A DNA stretch of 64,000 nt. Origin: Marsupella aquatica. Its lineage: Eukaryota; Marchantiophyta. The notes beneath the pieces were generated by a model. The model saw nothing but the letters and a program-made list of their open reading frames with translations, made no database searches and was not told where the DNA came from. The stretch is from NCBI GenBank assembly GCA_973895155.1, contig OZ316891.1, forward strand, positions 30,690,001 to 30,754,000, read 5' to 3'. The position numbers were made by a program, and so were the translations under genes. Shown here one piece after another: positions 1 to 17,155 of this stretch (positions are counted from its first letter, which is position 1; each line of letters opens with the position of its first letter).

Positions 1-2146
1 TCTGAGTGAAGAAATGAAATTGATAGCAGGGCGTTGTCAGCAATAATGGCCCCCCAAAACTTGGCAAAACCTGGCAAAACTTGGACTAAATCGATTGTTC
101 TTATAGCCCATAATACCCTGAAAACGCTGCACTACTATTTACTTGATACCTTTCCTGTTTTTTCAGTTACTATATTTCAGGGCATTGTGGGCTATAATAG
201 AGAAGACTGCCCTGTCAAGATCTGGATTAACTCAAGGTTTGACCCTCCTTTTACTAAATTGGTGAAGATAAAAATCTCTTAGGCCCTTAATTAAACTACA
301 CCTGGCCATATAAAGCCCCATCCCTTCATCCCTACTCTTCATTCGTGCCCCATCCCTCCATCCCTACTCTTCATTCCTGTCATGTGATGAACAGTATCTC
401 CCATAAAAGGTGGAGCACTTGCCAATAAAAAATGAAGCACTCACTACCTTTTGAGTAGCTCAAGCCCATTCGTGAACCTCTGCACCAGCCTATTTTTGAG
501 GTGTGAATTTTAGCCAATTTTCATCTCCCCCAAAAGTGCTTGCCACTTTAGGCTAACATTCGCTAGATTTTTTTAATGCCATTTGTCACTTTCCCACCTA
601 ATCATGGACCCCATTCACCAGAATCCAACGGTCATCTATAAATCTAGGGAAATCTGATGGTCAGGATGTAATCCAGGGAAAACTGACAAAGAATATTCCT
701 TATCTCCTTCCTTAGAGCTGCTGACATTCCCCCCCACTAGCTAAAATTAAAAACCTAAAAATAAGTTGCTCTGCACTTTAGGGGATCTTGCATGTAGACT
801 GTCCTGAAAAACATGGCCCTTTACATAACTGGTGGCAGCCCCCTAGTGAGCAAGACTTTCCCTTGACTGAGGCGGTCCTGACAACACTAATCTAGTATTT
901 TGAAGGGCAAGGCACAGAAACTTTCTGGCCCTTCACCGTCCTGACCTTTGATATTCAAATAAAACAACCACAAGCAAATAGTAAATTTTGCATAGCCTCA
1001 ATTCCCTGCATAGTTCCCTGTATACTATGTAGCACTTATCCACAGAGCATGGACACGGGCTCCTTGTCATTTTCAACATGTATTAGAGGGTAGGTTCAAG
1101 TTTTTACAGCAGATCCCAATTTTTGCAAAAATTTCACATTCCGAAGGGGCCACATTCTGAAGGGTCGATGCACATGCAAGACTGCCCTTATAATTAGAAA
1201 TATGGGCAACCAGTAGGTCTTTATAGGGGTAGTTGTGGTCTAAGTGTACTAAGGTACTGCCACCAGGCCATTATGGGCAATAATGGACCTTCAAACCTCA
1301 AGCTCATGCTCTCGTTTTATGGGGCACTATATTTGGCAATGTCTTTGCAATTTTGGGGCATTGTATTCCACAATGTCTTGTAAACAGGACTTTGCTATAT
1401 ACTAATAGCGTAGGGACAATCAGGTTGTCTCATGCACAGCTTCACAACATAATATGTTTCTATTTCAAATTACAGCAGAATGCCATAAATAGAAAAATGA
1501 TGGTTTCAGGGAGAGAGCCCATGAACCGTGCAACCCTCATGAACTGTGACACCTTTTATACCTTCACTCATGAACACCCTTCTTATTTCCAAAAAGTTTT
1601 CTACAGCAAAGTTGACCTTCAATGTCTCTCTTGATGTCCAACTGAATTGGCTCTTCTTGTGCTTCCTCTCGCTCTCTATCTTTCTTTAACCAAGGGGTTG
1701 TGGGGGAGCTATAGAAGCATTGTGTTGCTAGGCGAAGCAGTTGAGTCCTGCACCCTAGATGGATTAGAGGCAGCTTGGAAAGATCTTTCCAATTAGTCTA
1801 ATATCTCTAGTTTTCATACAGAATTGAGAGCATTATGAGTTTGGATATGGATTCATTTGGATATGGATTGGATCCAAATGCCTCTGGGATTGCTAGTACC
1901 ACAACATAGTTCAGGGATTACTGCAAAAGAACATAATACTCTATGTCAAGATGTCCTGCACTTATCCATAAAGGTGTCCTTTATCCCTCATGCACTTGTG
2001 GGCAATTGCAAGTAAAATTCTTTGATCATAGATCAAGCATTTTGAGATCCCATTCAACTATTCAAGCCTATGACATACTTTCCTTTTATTGGCATCTGAT
2101 GTTTTCCTCCTTAACTTGATACTATATTGCAGGACGTATAGTTGGA

Positions 2147-2213
2147 GTACTGTACCAAGGGAGGGACCGTGCAGTACTGTACCAAGGGAGGGACCGTGCA
2201 GTACTGTACCAAG
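2147..2213. repeat. 27-bp tandem repeat, 2.5 copies
   Basis: The unit begins GTACTGTACCAAGGGAGGGA and starts at 2147, 2174 and 2201. The two full copies look identical. The unit length is a multiple of three, so a 66-residue frame runs through on the minus strand, but nothing suggests that it is a gene. Confidence 0.85.
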
Positions 2214-5200
2214 CAATGTATCGCAATAGGGAATGGGAAATAAAGGATAATGTGGCAAAAGAGAGACTCATATCATTATCAAGCCCAGGTACCCTCAATC
2301 CAACAAGAGCGTGCTCAATAAATACTTATATTATTATTTTGTGCTAATCAGGAAAGAAATTTGTTCCCCTTCTGACATTATGCATAAATCTGTCCTGCAT
2401 AATTATCACGTCCATTTGAGAGTGTAGGTTAGGAATATACCATAGTCTGCTTTCTACCATGGGAGTTTGTACCACAGGAGTTGCACCACGGAACGAAAGA
2501 GGCAATTCTTTTATTAGGACAGTACTCTTAAATGTTCTCTCCCTGGAGTACATGCTAAATAAAAGCATTGTCTCTAATGTTCCACTCTACAGACTATGGT
2601 TTTGTAGCTTTGAGCTAAATCTTCAATCCTGGTTGAAGGAAAAAGAAGCCCAGATGGACAAGAACGTGACAAACAACCGGGATTAACAATTTTGGAACAT
2701 TAACTTGAACTCAAAGAATATATTTCCTTGCGTCAAAGTATCTTTCCTTCTACTCAGGTCCATTCGAGTTGCGTTGTCAAACATGGGGCTCATACAAGCA
2801 TCAACTTTGAATTGAAGACCCTTCCACCCTACTCGTCTGAAAATTATGTTTAGTCTTGTTTGCCTAACAACAATCCCATAAGAATGTCTTTATTCATGTT
2901 TAGTAAGCCTTTATGCTTTCTCACTTGGTTTTTCGTTTTCCTTTTCCTCTTTCTAGGTTGTTGGAGTTTACTTTTAATTTACCCACTTTTTTCGCTTTTG
3001 CTGTTTGTCCTCGTGTCTGTCCGCTTGCACCTCCTTTGCTTTTTCTACATCGTGTTCATTCTTTATGCTTTTCCGATGTTATATACTTTTCTGATGATTT
3101 TTCAAATGAAAGTCTTGATTTCTAGTCCACATTCCATAATATCTTCTTGAATCTTGGCCTGGGACCCGCACAATAGTGATCTGGTTGGATGGTATAAATT
3201 ACACATATCAATCATGAAATGTTCTGAGCTAGGGGAAATGCACGCATGAACATGATATAGATTGCATCTATCCCAAGACCGCAAGTATATTGTTTACTTT
3301 GTACTTGGTTTGCTAAGTTCGTTTCTGCCTAATACTTTGTGTTGCAACCAAAGAAACATTGTGGGGTTGGGTCAAACTAGGTATTGGTTAAGCCGATAAA
3401 AGGTCATTTAGAATAGAGTTAGGGTGGCTTTATAAGCCGTCAAAGTCCATTGCTTATTTTCATTCCTCATGAGATTAAATCTGGACTGTGCAATGAATGG
3501 AAATGGCTGCATTTGGCTTTACAGAAACTTGGAGCCCATTCAGGTATGGTGCCAGTGCGACCTAACCCCCCTCCCCCTCCAACCCCCCCCCTCCCCCTCC
3601 AACCCCAATACTCGTGGGGCACACTGCTTGCCATGCACTCGTCTGATGGCAAGCAGTTTGCCCCACTAGGAAATGCTGATGGAGAGTGCTTGTTTTGTCT
3701 AAGATTTAAACATTTCCAAACATTGGCTCCTTCATTCAAGGGAATTGCATTCATTGAACTTCAAATCTTAGAACAAGAAGTTACCCTCCAGTTTGATGGA
3801 AAGCTACCCTAAATATATAAACGAAGAGTGTACACAAAATGTGAAGATGATAGTCAGTGGGAACTATTGCATGATCCAGATTGATTCCTCTTTGCCCTGT
3901 AATGAGCCATGAAGATCACGTATTCAATTAATTTGTTTACAATTGCCCTTCCACTTAAAGTATGCCCCAAAACTTTTCATACATTCTTGCGCTATTTCCA
4001 AGTCTATTTTCGTATGTTAGCAACAAAAATCAATAGATCAAGTGGTTAAATCCAACTTTGACAAACATTCCATCTTTTGTCTTAGTCACTCTTTCAAGTT
4101 AGGCTAGTGATAAGACACGAGATATGAACCTATTTTGAAAGGTTTCCACTAAATAATAACAATGCAGTGAAAATTTGACTGGTCAACGTTTGGGATGAAA
4201 GGAAAGATATTTCGTTGTCGTAGCACACATTTGACTGGTCTGGTATCAATGACTTTCTCAGCTTGCTGACAAACCAAGTTTTCTCGTATTAATTATCTTC
4301 AGTAATGATCACCTACGTGGCTGTTTCTGAAAAGTGCATGCTATGGGTGAAGGATCAAGTTGATGGCGAGAATATTTGCAAACAGAGTGGTGGGGCTTCC
4401 TATACCTTCATTTTAGTCCTCAAGAAGTTTTTTTTTTGTTGGTTTGGGAGGGTTCTGCGAGGGATGAGGATTAAACTCACCATCTTCTTGGGTATTGACA
4501 TATACATAATGCCAATTGAATGGGACAAAATAGTGATTTCTCTTAAATGGAAAACAACCTACATCCCGCATGGCTATTAGTGTTAGACTCTAAATTAGTG
4601 TGAGCAAGAAAGTAGTGTTACCAACAATTAAGGGGAAAGGGGCTTTTCTACACTAATTCATGCATGCTAGAGCCAATGATGTTCATGTCAAACTTGAGGC
4701 ATTTAATTAATCTTTGATGTAACATGGATTTATGAGTGTAGCTAAAATTTAGATTCACCCCTGTTAGTGTGAGTAATTGTGGTGAAGAGTGCAGGTAACC
4801 ACATCCAGGTTGTGCCCTCAACACTCTTGTTTTCAACTTACTTATAAAATGCAAACCTCAAGCTAGAGTTGGGGTCTAGACTTCTTGAGTGAAACCTCTA
4901 GTCCCTTACTCTATGGCCCCATGATGTGAATGGAACTACTCATGAGTTAATGTATGTCAAATGATGATCAAACATGTTTTTTGTCATGATTTCTATTTAC
5001 ATTCAAAGAATGAGCATTCAGGCTCATTCAATACATAGTTGTTGGCAAAATTGTCACAAGGAAGGTAGATTATAGGCATGGGCATCAAATCTACTATGTG
5101 GGAGGGATGCCCATATAAGGCAAAAATTCATATCACAACTGACCTTCATCACTTGGTTGATGTGCCCTTGGACTATGTATATATTTCAAACTGCCAAAAG

Positions 5201-5832
5201 CAAGGTGGCCAACAGGGAGACATGATTCCTCAAGCAAAATACCCAATCAAGGGAGAAGAACAAAATGGCCAAGAAGCCAGAGGAACCAGGGCAAACACCC
5301 AGGACATGAACAACCAGGAACTCAAGACTTAAACACACATTGATTGTAATTTGACTCTACTATGCCTTTCTTACATAAATAGAAAAACTCTTCCCCAGTC
5401 TACTTCAGTTGTCCTCCTTACCAAGAACAGTAAGCAATCAAATGCGATTATGGTCTCGTCTGGACATTGGGAAGACTTGTTTTTAGCTGTTTTTGTGTAC
5501 GATGGACGATGTAGAAAGGGCTGTAATAGTGCACCTGTGCAAAGACCAAGCGTTGAATCCCACGTGCACAATTCCCTGTTTTGGTGATTGTTTTGATTCG
5601 GATTTCCTTCTATAACGAATCCACAAATGACATTAGCTATGCTGCACACTGATCTCATGCGCTTGATGGTAAAATAACTTATTTAAGGAATCTTGTACCA
5701 GTATAATATGAAGAATACATAGCATAGTGCCAGGATTTAGTCGATCTCACGCGATCTTTAAGTTGAGATTTGCCCAATCATGTTTAAGCCACGGATTGAA
5801 GCTCTACTCACAGGCTAACGACCTGGTCCCCC

Positions 5833-5994
5833 GGGCCTACCTTTAATTAAGGTACTGTAGAACCTCGTAGTAGGAAAGTGAAAAAGGGCCTACCTTTAAT
5901 TAAGGTACGTGTAGCACCTCGTAGTAGGAAAGTGAAAAAGGGCCTACCTTTAATTAAGGTACGTGTAGAACCTCGTTGTATGAAAGTGAAAAAG
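5833..5994. repeat. 53/54-bp tandem repeat, 3 copies with near-palindromic core
   Basis: Copies start at 5833, 5886 and 5940 with GGGCCTACC. Each contains the near-palindrome TACCTTTAATTAAGGTA and ends in a GTGAAAAAG stretch. Differences between copies are few, so the expansion is recent. Confidence 0.85.
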
Positions 5995-8008
5995 GTTGGA
6001 GCCTTGATGGGTTTAAAGATGTTTTGGCACGCAAGCCACTTTTAGGTGCGGAAATGCTCATGTCAAAGCAGACTGCATTAAGGCGTCTCTGATGCAAAGA
6101 GGTTTTCATCCAAAGTAGGCAGGTATATGATGGAAAGAGGTTGTCATCCAAAGCAGGCTCAACTTAAAACCATGAAAATGTTGAAACAAAAGGTGTACGA
6201 GCTACTATGAACTATGAAGAAGTACCTCTCCAACAGTTCCATTCACATTGGAGATTTTTCCGTTCATTGGTCCGTTCTGAAGTTCTGTGGAGATAGACCC
6301 AATAACAACCATTTTGAGGTCAAATCGAGTCTTCTCATATGGACGCTACAAAAGCCAGCGAAGACCATGACCAAGTGTCTCTCAGAAGGACATCTTGCAG
6401 AATCTCCTCGGCATAATGTGCTAAGGCAATTGAGATCCATCTCAAGTTTCATATGCTGTGCAACTCCAAATTCGCATTCATAAAACTCATAAGCGGTGGT
6501 GGTCCTACACAGTCGTAAATTTGTGTACCTTCACACCATCGAAGGTTTTCCAAGATCGAGTACAAAAAGGAATTTCAGAGAAGCAGAGAGACAATTTACT
6601 TGTGTATTTTTAGGGGATTAAAAAGAATGTGACACCATATTGAATTAGGGATTTTTGTGTACCACGTGTGTCCTCGGCAGTGACTACCGTCTTCTCATTC
6701 TATGACAAAGAATGAACGTAGGCATTCACATAAAGAAAACCAGGAGGACCATCTTGACAGGACTGATCTTCGCCGGAGTCCCGTCCAAAATCAAATATCT
6801 TGCAACAAAAGTCTAGCTCATTCAGGGTATCAACCTCGAGGGAGCACGTGAGAAGAAATCCATCAGGCTACCAACTCTCGGAACCCTGTACTGAATTTCA
6901 CAGCCAGATGCACCCCAGAATGTCAACTGAGCCACCACGTCCCTTCTTGGCACTCAACGGAGTGCAAAAGAGGAGATCCAATTGGGCAAAATTTTGAGCC
7001 ATCGTCTATTTCTCAGATGCAGCACGTAAGTTCGGAACTGGACACAGGATCAAAACATCACTTGATGGGAATATGCATGACCTTAGCGAAAGGTCCCAAC
7101 AAAGACGCCAGTGACACGGTAGAGCGCATGGGAAGCACGGGTAGTAATAACGCTGCCATCCATCTACAGAAGAAGCAGCGTAATTGAAAAACAAACATCC
7201 AATAGGGAGTTCCATCCCGTCGCAACACAGTGTAATCCTAACTATTTTTTCATTTTTTATTACAATGCCTCTTTCACTTATCCAGGTACAAAATATAGTT
7301 ACAATCTACAACTTTCCTACCTTCCGCTGCAGTTAACCTGACTACCAGCTACTTGAGTCTCGTTGAGTTCCCTACTATACTTAGCTAAGACAACTGTCGA
7401 CTACCCTTCCCTTCCCTTCACTAAACCTCTGACTAGAGAGGCCTTCGGCCTGATTTCTCCAGACAGCCAAGCACATATTCTAGCTTCACATCAGCTGAAG
7501 CAGCTATGCACCACGGAATACATGAGAAACTACCCTCAACCTCTATACTACACTACCTCAACCTTGTGCAGGTTCGGAGTAAACTGGCAAAGCAAACCGA
7601 CCCCCCAACACTATCGCAAGCACAAAAGCATGCATTCAACTGATAAAGATATGCATCAGATATGAACAACCAGACCTGCAGAGAAGAAAACAAATCCTTT
7701 CCACGGAAGAGAGTATGTCTGCGTGTTGTCGTCAGCAGTGCCTTCTCCGAACTGCTCTTAAGTGGAAACGTTTGTCACTGGAAAGAATTAATTTTTTTGG
7801 CAAAGTTGTCAGAGCATCCACAATACTCCCGAGGTTAAAGAGGTTAAGAACCCTCGTTATCCAGAAGTAAAAGAGCGGATACTAGCTCCTGACCTCTTCG
7901 CAATGAAGGAACACCCATAGTAGATGACAAGGCAGCACGCACCTTTAGCGACTTTTTGAATACAGGATGCGAACCTGCCAAACTTACGATGGTGTCTTGA
8001 GACGAGAG

Positions 8009-8080
8009 TCACCCAACTGAAGCATTCAGCAAACGTCCAAGGCTCCAGCGCCGATTCTCGTTGCTGAAGTCACATTCAAC
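8009..8080 (-). CDS. Possible terminal exon of the poly(A) polymerase
   Basis: On the minus strand a TGCAG acceptor at 8081-8083 is followed by 23 open codons (V-E-C-D-F-S-N-E-N...) and a TGA at 8009-8011. If the preceding exon is spliced at the GAG|GTGTTA donor at 8914/8915, the phase is maintained (phase 0). The peptide is short and I do not recognise it as conserved. The alternative is that translation reads on from the previous exon to a nearby stop. A second exon-like stretch at 8150-8300 is open in two frames. This end of the gene is therefore a guess. Confidence 0.3.
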   Translation of the reverse strand, partial: VECDFSNENRRWSLGRLLNASVG

Positions 8081-8914
8081 CTGCATACAAAGGTCACACC
8101 GTAAAACTTTCTATGACTCTGAATCTTTGTAAAATAGGGAGGGTACTAGCATATATAAGGTGGAGAATGTCAGCTTGACTACGAGACCAACCGCGGCCAC
8201 TTGCCTGATCTTCGGCTTCGTTTGAATCTCTGCGGGTATCACGCCAGTCGGACCCACCAATACTGAGCCCAGAGTCACTGTAGACTTGATTTTCATCAGG
8301 CCCCAGGAATCCAGAACAAAACCAGACCCAACATGCCACCCACAAGAAACACGCCCACCCAGCTCTGTAAGTCAGCTCTCATTCCATATTATTTAGTAAT
8401 TATCAGAGCCTGTGTGAGAATCGAGATAACATACACCAATACTCCTGTCACGGAGATACCAACCTGCAGGGTGCAGGGAGTGTCACACTAGGAGAAGGGA
8501 GGTTCACTTCAGCCTCTCCTAATGAGAGTTATGATATATGTTTTAGTGTGCAACAGACTCTGTATGCCCCTCCAGGTGCATCCAATGTTAAAGTCAAATA
8601 AGTTGCCCAGAGGTACAAAGTCATCACCACCTCCTTCCCATCTTCCATCACTCCTGTAACGTTAGAAAAAATAGAGCAAAGTCCGAACTAATTCTTCCCT
8701 ATAAAGTCCGGTTGCACATCTGAAGTGCTTCTAAACTGAGTAGGAGATAGACAACATTCCTCTCAACCAACTCGTTAGCCTAAAAACAACACCAAGATAG
8801 CACTCTGAAGGACAGCCTGCATCGACGTTAAAAAATTACACCGAATGACATGTTCACAGAAAATCCTTGTGAATGCTACGGCGATACAAATTGGGGTTGA
8901 GGTGAGAATAACAC

Positions 8915-13162
<4,248 letters not shown>

Positions 13163-14700
13163 AACCTCACGGCGCCGAAACCTATGTCCGAAACCTCAAG
13201 TAAGCTGTGCTCAGTGTCAGAAGACACTTCCTACTCGAAGACAGAAGTTCTTTGATTCGCCGATCACACCCGCATCAGTCACCAGAGCACTGTCTCCGGC
13301 CTAACGCCCCCACCCCCACCCACCACGCCCCGCTGTGGCTTTTCATGCAGCCCAAAACTGGCGAGTAACTCTACGGAATACTGGAAGTTGAAATCAGGGA
13401 TCGCAACCTCTATGCCCTAACTCCGAAAGAAAGTCGAAGCCACATCACCTCCACAACAAATCCAACACCGGAATTTCTACTCTTGGGCCAACGACCGCTT
13501 CCAGCCAATCATGCGACGCCTCCTCAGTAACAGTCCCAGTCTACTAGCCTTAAACGCCTCCTCAAGTAGCACGAGTTCGAAGGATGTGCAAACAGTTAGC
13601 AGACCAGCGTCGACATCTGCCTGACCGACGACGCGATACGACCCGACCCGAAGAAGTCACGCAACAATAACAGGACCCGCGGCCCCCATTTCGTTTCACT
13701 GATCAGCCACGGCCCGCAGCGCCAACTCGCAAAAGTGTAAGAAAGCTGAAAGACGAGCTCGAGAACAGCGACTTGCCCAGACCAGAACAATAATCGTAAC
13801 CCTAGTCCGCACCCCGAGCCACCAGCCACTGGTTTCTTTGCTGGAGGCCGCTCAACGCACCCCCGCGCAGAAAAGCAAACAAACCCAAAACCAAAGCCAC
13901 TCCGCTCGTGCCACCCTCCCTCGCCGGACAACCCACTAGCGCTCGCGCTTTACGAACAAACCATGACAACCTGTCCACCCACACTTTCACGCGAGAAAGC
14001 GCGATCCGTAGAAAGAAAGAGAACCACCGCAGCTTTACGAACAAACCACGACGACCTTTCCACCCACACTGTCACGCGAGAAAACGCGATCCGTAGAAAG
14101 AAACAAAACCACCGCAGCAGCGTCGAGTCTCGTCGTCGTCTCACAGGGAAAAAGCGGAGCGCGAGGTTCTCATCCTCGTGACGTCGGGCGGTAGGAGTGG
14201 TCGTAATGGAAGAAACACGGAGCAGATCCGCACCGCCATTCTCATCAGCGAGGGAGAGCCGTCGAGAAAAACAAGGAGCTAATAAGAAGAAGAAGGGCGA
14301 GGCCAGGGCAGCCACTGACCCCCAACGAATCGCAAGAGGAGTACGACGACGACGACGACGACGACGAGGGAAGAAGAGGCAGGAGGATGGATTTCAGGGG
14401 TGATCAACGCGAAACCTTTCAATCTTCGTATGAGGGGGAGGAGGAGGAGGAGGGGGAGGTCAGCAAGAGCGTGGCCGACGCAGAGAAGGACAACTCGTCG
14501 ATCCACAGGTACATCGGCGTCGCACTCCGCCCTTTGGTGGAGAAGAGCAACTCGTCATCCCGGAGGAGAAGGCGGCGTCCGAGTTTTACTCGAGAATGAG
14601 GAGAGGCAGGTGAAGCAGATGGATTTTAGTCGTAAAGTCGAGAAGAGGGGAGACCCAAGTAGAGATGGAGCAAACAATGCTGTCGTCTATGAGAACTGAG
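13163..14700. promoter_or_regulatory. GC-rich upstream region of the poly(A) polymerase gene
   Basis: This stretch is clearly richer in C and G than the spacers and lies just 5' of the first coding exon. It probably holds the 5' UTR and promoter, but I see no defensible TATA box. Open frames on both strands here are low-complexity (Arg/Ser/Glu runs from GAC and GAG repeats, e.g. 14340-14375 and 14430-14460) and are best read as by-products of composition. Confidence 0.5.
13948..14117. repeat. 85-bp tandem duplication upstream of the poly(A) polymerase
   Basis: Two copies (13948-14032 and 14033-14117) begin CTTTACGAACAAACCA and share CACGCGAGAAA and GCGATCCGTAGAAAGAAA. They differ at only several positions. 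The block lies about 0.8-1.0 kb upstream of the start codon. Confidence 0.85.
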
Positions 14701-14744
14701 AAGGACAATTCGGGAAAGGGGCCAAAATTGATACCCATGGATTT

Positions 14745-15200
14745 CTGTTCTTCTCCCCTTTTGGACTCGAAACTCTCTTCCTCCCTTATTACACCCTTTT
14801 TACACTGTTGGATTGTTTACAAGTATTGTAGAGGGAAGTCTGCCCCTATTACTCCTTTATTACACAGTAGTGTAGAGGGAGGTTGCCCCTGTTCCTCTTT
14901 TATTGCACTATTGGATTGTTTACAGGAGTAGTGTAGAGGGAGTTCTTCCCCTGTTCCGCCTTTATTACACTGTTGGATTGTTTACCCTGTAGAGGGAGGA
15001 GGTCTTCCCCTGTTCTTCCCGTATTACACTGTTTGATTGTTTATGGTGTAAAAGGAGGCCTTCCCCTTTTCCTCCCTTATTACACTGTTGGATTGTTTAC
15101 AGTGTAGACGGAGATCTTCCCCTGCTCCTCCCTTATTACACTGTTGGATTGTTTCAGGTGTAGAGGGAGGTCTTCCCCTGTTCCTCCCTTATTACCCTAT
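14745..15200. repeat. Tandem array of a ~55-bp repeat (left array)
   Basis: About eight degenerate units share TTACACTGTTGGATTGTTTA followed by GTGTAGAGGGAGGTCTTCCC and CTGTTCCTCCCTTA. The same unit, in the same orientation, forms the array at 23.73-24.06 kb. The array stops next to an 18-bp sequence that is also found at 24341-24358. No coding potential. Confidence 0.9.
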
Positions 15201-15218
15201 TAGTGATCGTGGTCTGGT
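15201..15218. repeat. 18-bp direct repeat, left copy
   Basis: TAGTGATCGTGGTCTGGT lies immediately after the left ~55-bp array and is identical to 24341-24358. The pair brackets the Harbinger-derived island. Confidence 0.8.
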
Positions 15219-15255
15219 AAATACTTCATTAAGGGTGGCCTTAATGAAGTATTTA
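15218..15255. repeat. Perfect 17-bp inverted repeat (hairpin)
   Basis: TAAATACTTCATTAAGG at 15218-15234 is followed after 4 nt by its exact reverse complement at 15239-15255. GGTCTGG lies on both sides. The function is unknown. It could be a fold-back insertion or a rearranged terminus. Confidence 0.85.
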
Positions 15256-17155
15256 CAGGTCTGGCCGTACCTATTACGGGAGACCCAAATCAGCTCCCAT
15301 AAGTATTGGCCGCGGGCGCCAGCGTTAACACTTAACTTTAACCCATGTCCATTTACGTGGGCGCCAATACTATACACCTCTTTTGTTGCAGTACAGTTTG
15401 AACCAAATTTGTAACCTTGCACCAAAAGCGAAACCTTCAGAATTGTCCCCGTCACATCCATTACGAGAAATGGAGTTCTCCCCACGAGGTTGTGTATCAT
15501 GTAAGTTCACCATAGCAGTAGACCTTCAATTCTTTGGTGCTGAACATGAATCAAGTAGTTACTACTTTTCATCGCATGTTGTGATTGTGCTCCCTGAATT
15601 TTGTTGTTGGTTTTGTGAGAAATTGAGATCGCCTACGGGACGCCCGGACAGGACAAGTTCAATACCAAACGATCAGCCCGAACTCAGCTAGGTACGTCTG
15701 CTCATCATTCACCCATGATCCAGGATGGACAAGTCTGTGATTTAGTTTCATGAAAGTGGGACCACGAGGTTCTACATATTGTGTATGACATAGTGCCTCA
15801 TCCAGGAATGCATTGCAGAAGCGACCATGGTTGGGTGGACGTCTCTCGCTGAAGTGGATGAAAGTAGATCAAGTGGAGAGTGTAGGAATTTCTCTCCTGC
15901 TCTGGCATGGCTAGTGAAGTTTGAGGCCCCGAATCCACATCTTAGGAAATTTGTATATTCTACTTGTCCTCACAGGTTCACATTCGGGCGGTTGTGCTTG
16001 AAGTCTCTCGAGTTTGGGCCCAAATGTGACCACAATCTCCTTGGAAAGTCTACCTTTTGATTGCACGTACTTCTTTGCGATGCAATACATGCCCCAGTTA
16101 CCCAGGCTATGCGTGCACAGATATGGGAAGTAGCCTCCACCATGTTGGATTCCACTCCACATGACCTTGCACTCTTAAGTGAGTTGGAGCAAACACGCAC
16201 TATCCTTGGTGTCAAGTGAAAATTGCATCAAGTGAAAATCACTCTATCTGTAAATGAATATGTGATGAAGGTCTTGCACCTGTCCTTTGTGGACACAATA
16301 TATGCTTCCATCTATTCCCCTTCTCCTCACTATCCTACACACCGACTATCTGTTGTCTCCCCCAGGAAGGCCAGCACGTCATCATAGAATGGGAAAAAAA
16401 AGCCAAGCAGATTTAGATGAAAAAAGCTCCGATTCAAGTGCTGATTGTATGAGCAATGACAATGTACAATTGATTGATTCTGATTCAAATGCGGACCTGG
16501 ACTCTTCTCATGATTGTGGGGACATGTTAGAATTGGAGGCGAATCTTGAAGAGCTGTTTGAACTGTATGTTGTTATGGATAGCACTAGATTCTTGAATGA
16601 TAGAATCTTCTTCAACAAGTCAAAAGAATATGCAACCCAATTTTTTGACTGTATGCTTCCTCGTGAGTTTTGTCAAATGACTCGAATGGACAGGGAATTG
16701 TTCTATGCACTTGTCGACCTCATTGAGGAGCACCCCATTTTTCAAAGCAAATCAAACAATCCACATGCACCTGTTGCTTGGCAACTTGCAGTGGCTCTTG
16801 ATTGGTTGGGTCATGATGGTAATGGTGCATGTCTTTCCCGTCTCATTCCTACATGGGGAGTAAGTAATGGGACACTTTGTAATTTCACCACCCGCTTAGT
16901 GACCACTTTAGAGTGTGCCCTGAAGGAACACTTGAAATGGCCTAAGAGAGCAGAACGTTGAAGGGTTTCAGATGAGTTTATCAAAAGAGGTTTTCTAGTT
17001 GCGTTGGGTTGATAGATGGAACATTAATCCCTTTGTCTCAAAGACCCAAAACTGGTGGAGAATGTTATTTTGACAGGAAGTCAAGGTACTTGCTAAATGC
17101 CCAAGTTGTTTGTGATCACAGACGCAATATCCTATATATGTACACTAGTAAGCAT

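Larger units (their letters stand above)
1..8000. other. AT-rich intergenic spacer, no supported gene
   Basis: No reading frame here has a recognisable domain, and all frames are short and broken by stops. What can be seen are short tandem repeats (listed separately), a block near 1.5-1.9 kb related to 38.2-39.1 kb, and a block near 3.67-3.81 kb related to 50.25-50.46 kb. The last part (about 6.2-8.0 kb) is somewhat richer in GC and could include 3' untranslated sequence of the poly(A) polymerase that reads toward it, but no signal proves this. Confidence 0.5.

Noticed and set aside
3450-3812. 120-residue plus-strand frame with a proline run
   Set aside because: The run comes from a C-rich low-complexity stretch and the rest matches no family I know. 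A related non-coding copy exists near 50.3 kb.
13596-14315. Several overlapping 80-120-residue minus-strand frames
   Set aside because: They overlap in different frames across GC-rich upstream DNA with a tandem duplication. Arg/Ser/Phe-rich composition, no domains.
14197-14699. Arg/Lys/Glu-rich plus-strand frames
   Set aside because: Encoded by GAC and GAG simple repeats. No initiation context or homology.
14745-15200. CRISPR-like repeat arrangement in the ~55-bp arrays
   Set aside because: The whole unit repeats with no unique spacers, and the host is a plant nucleus. It is an ordinary tandem repeat.
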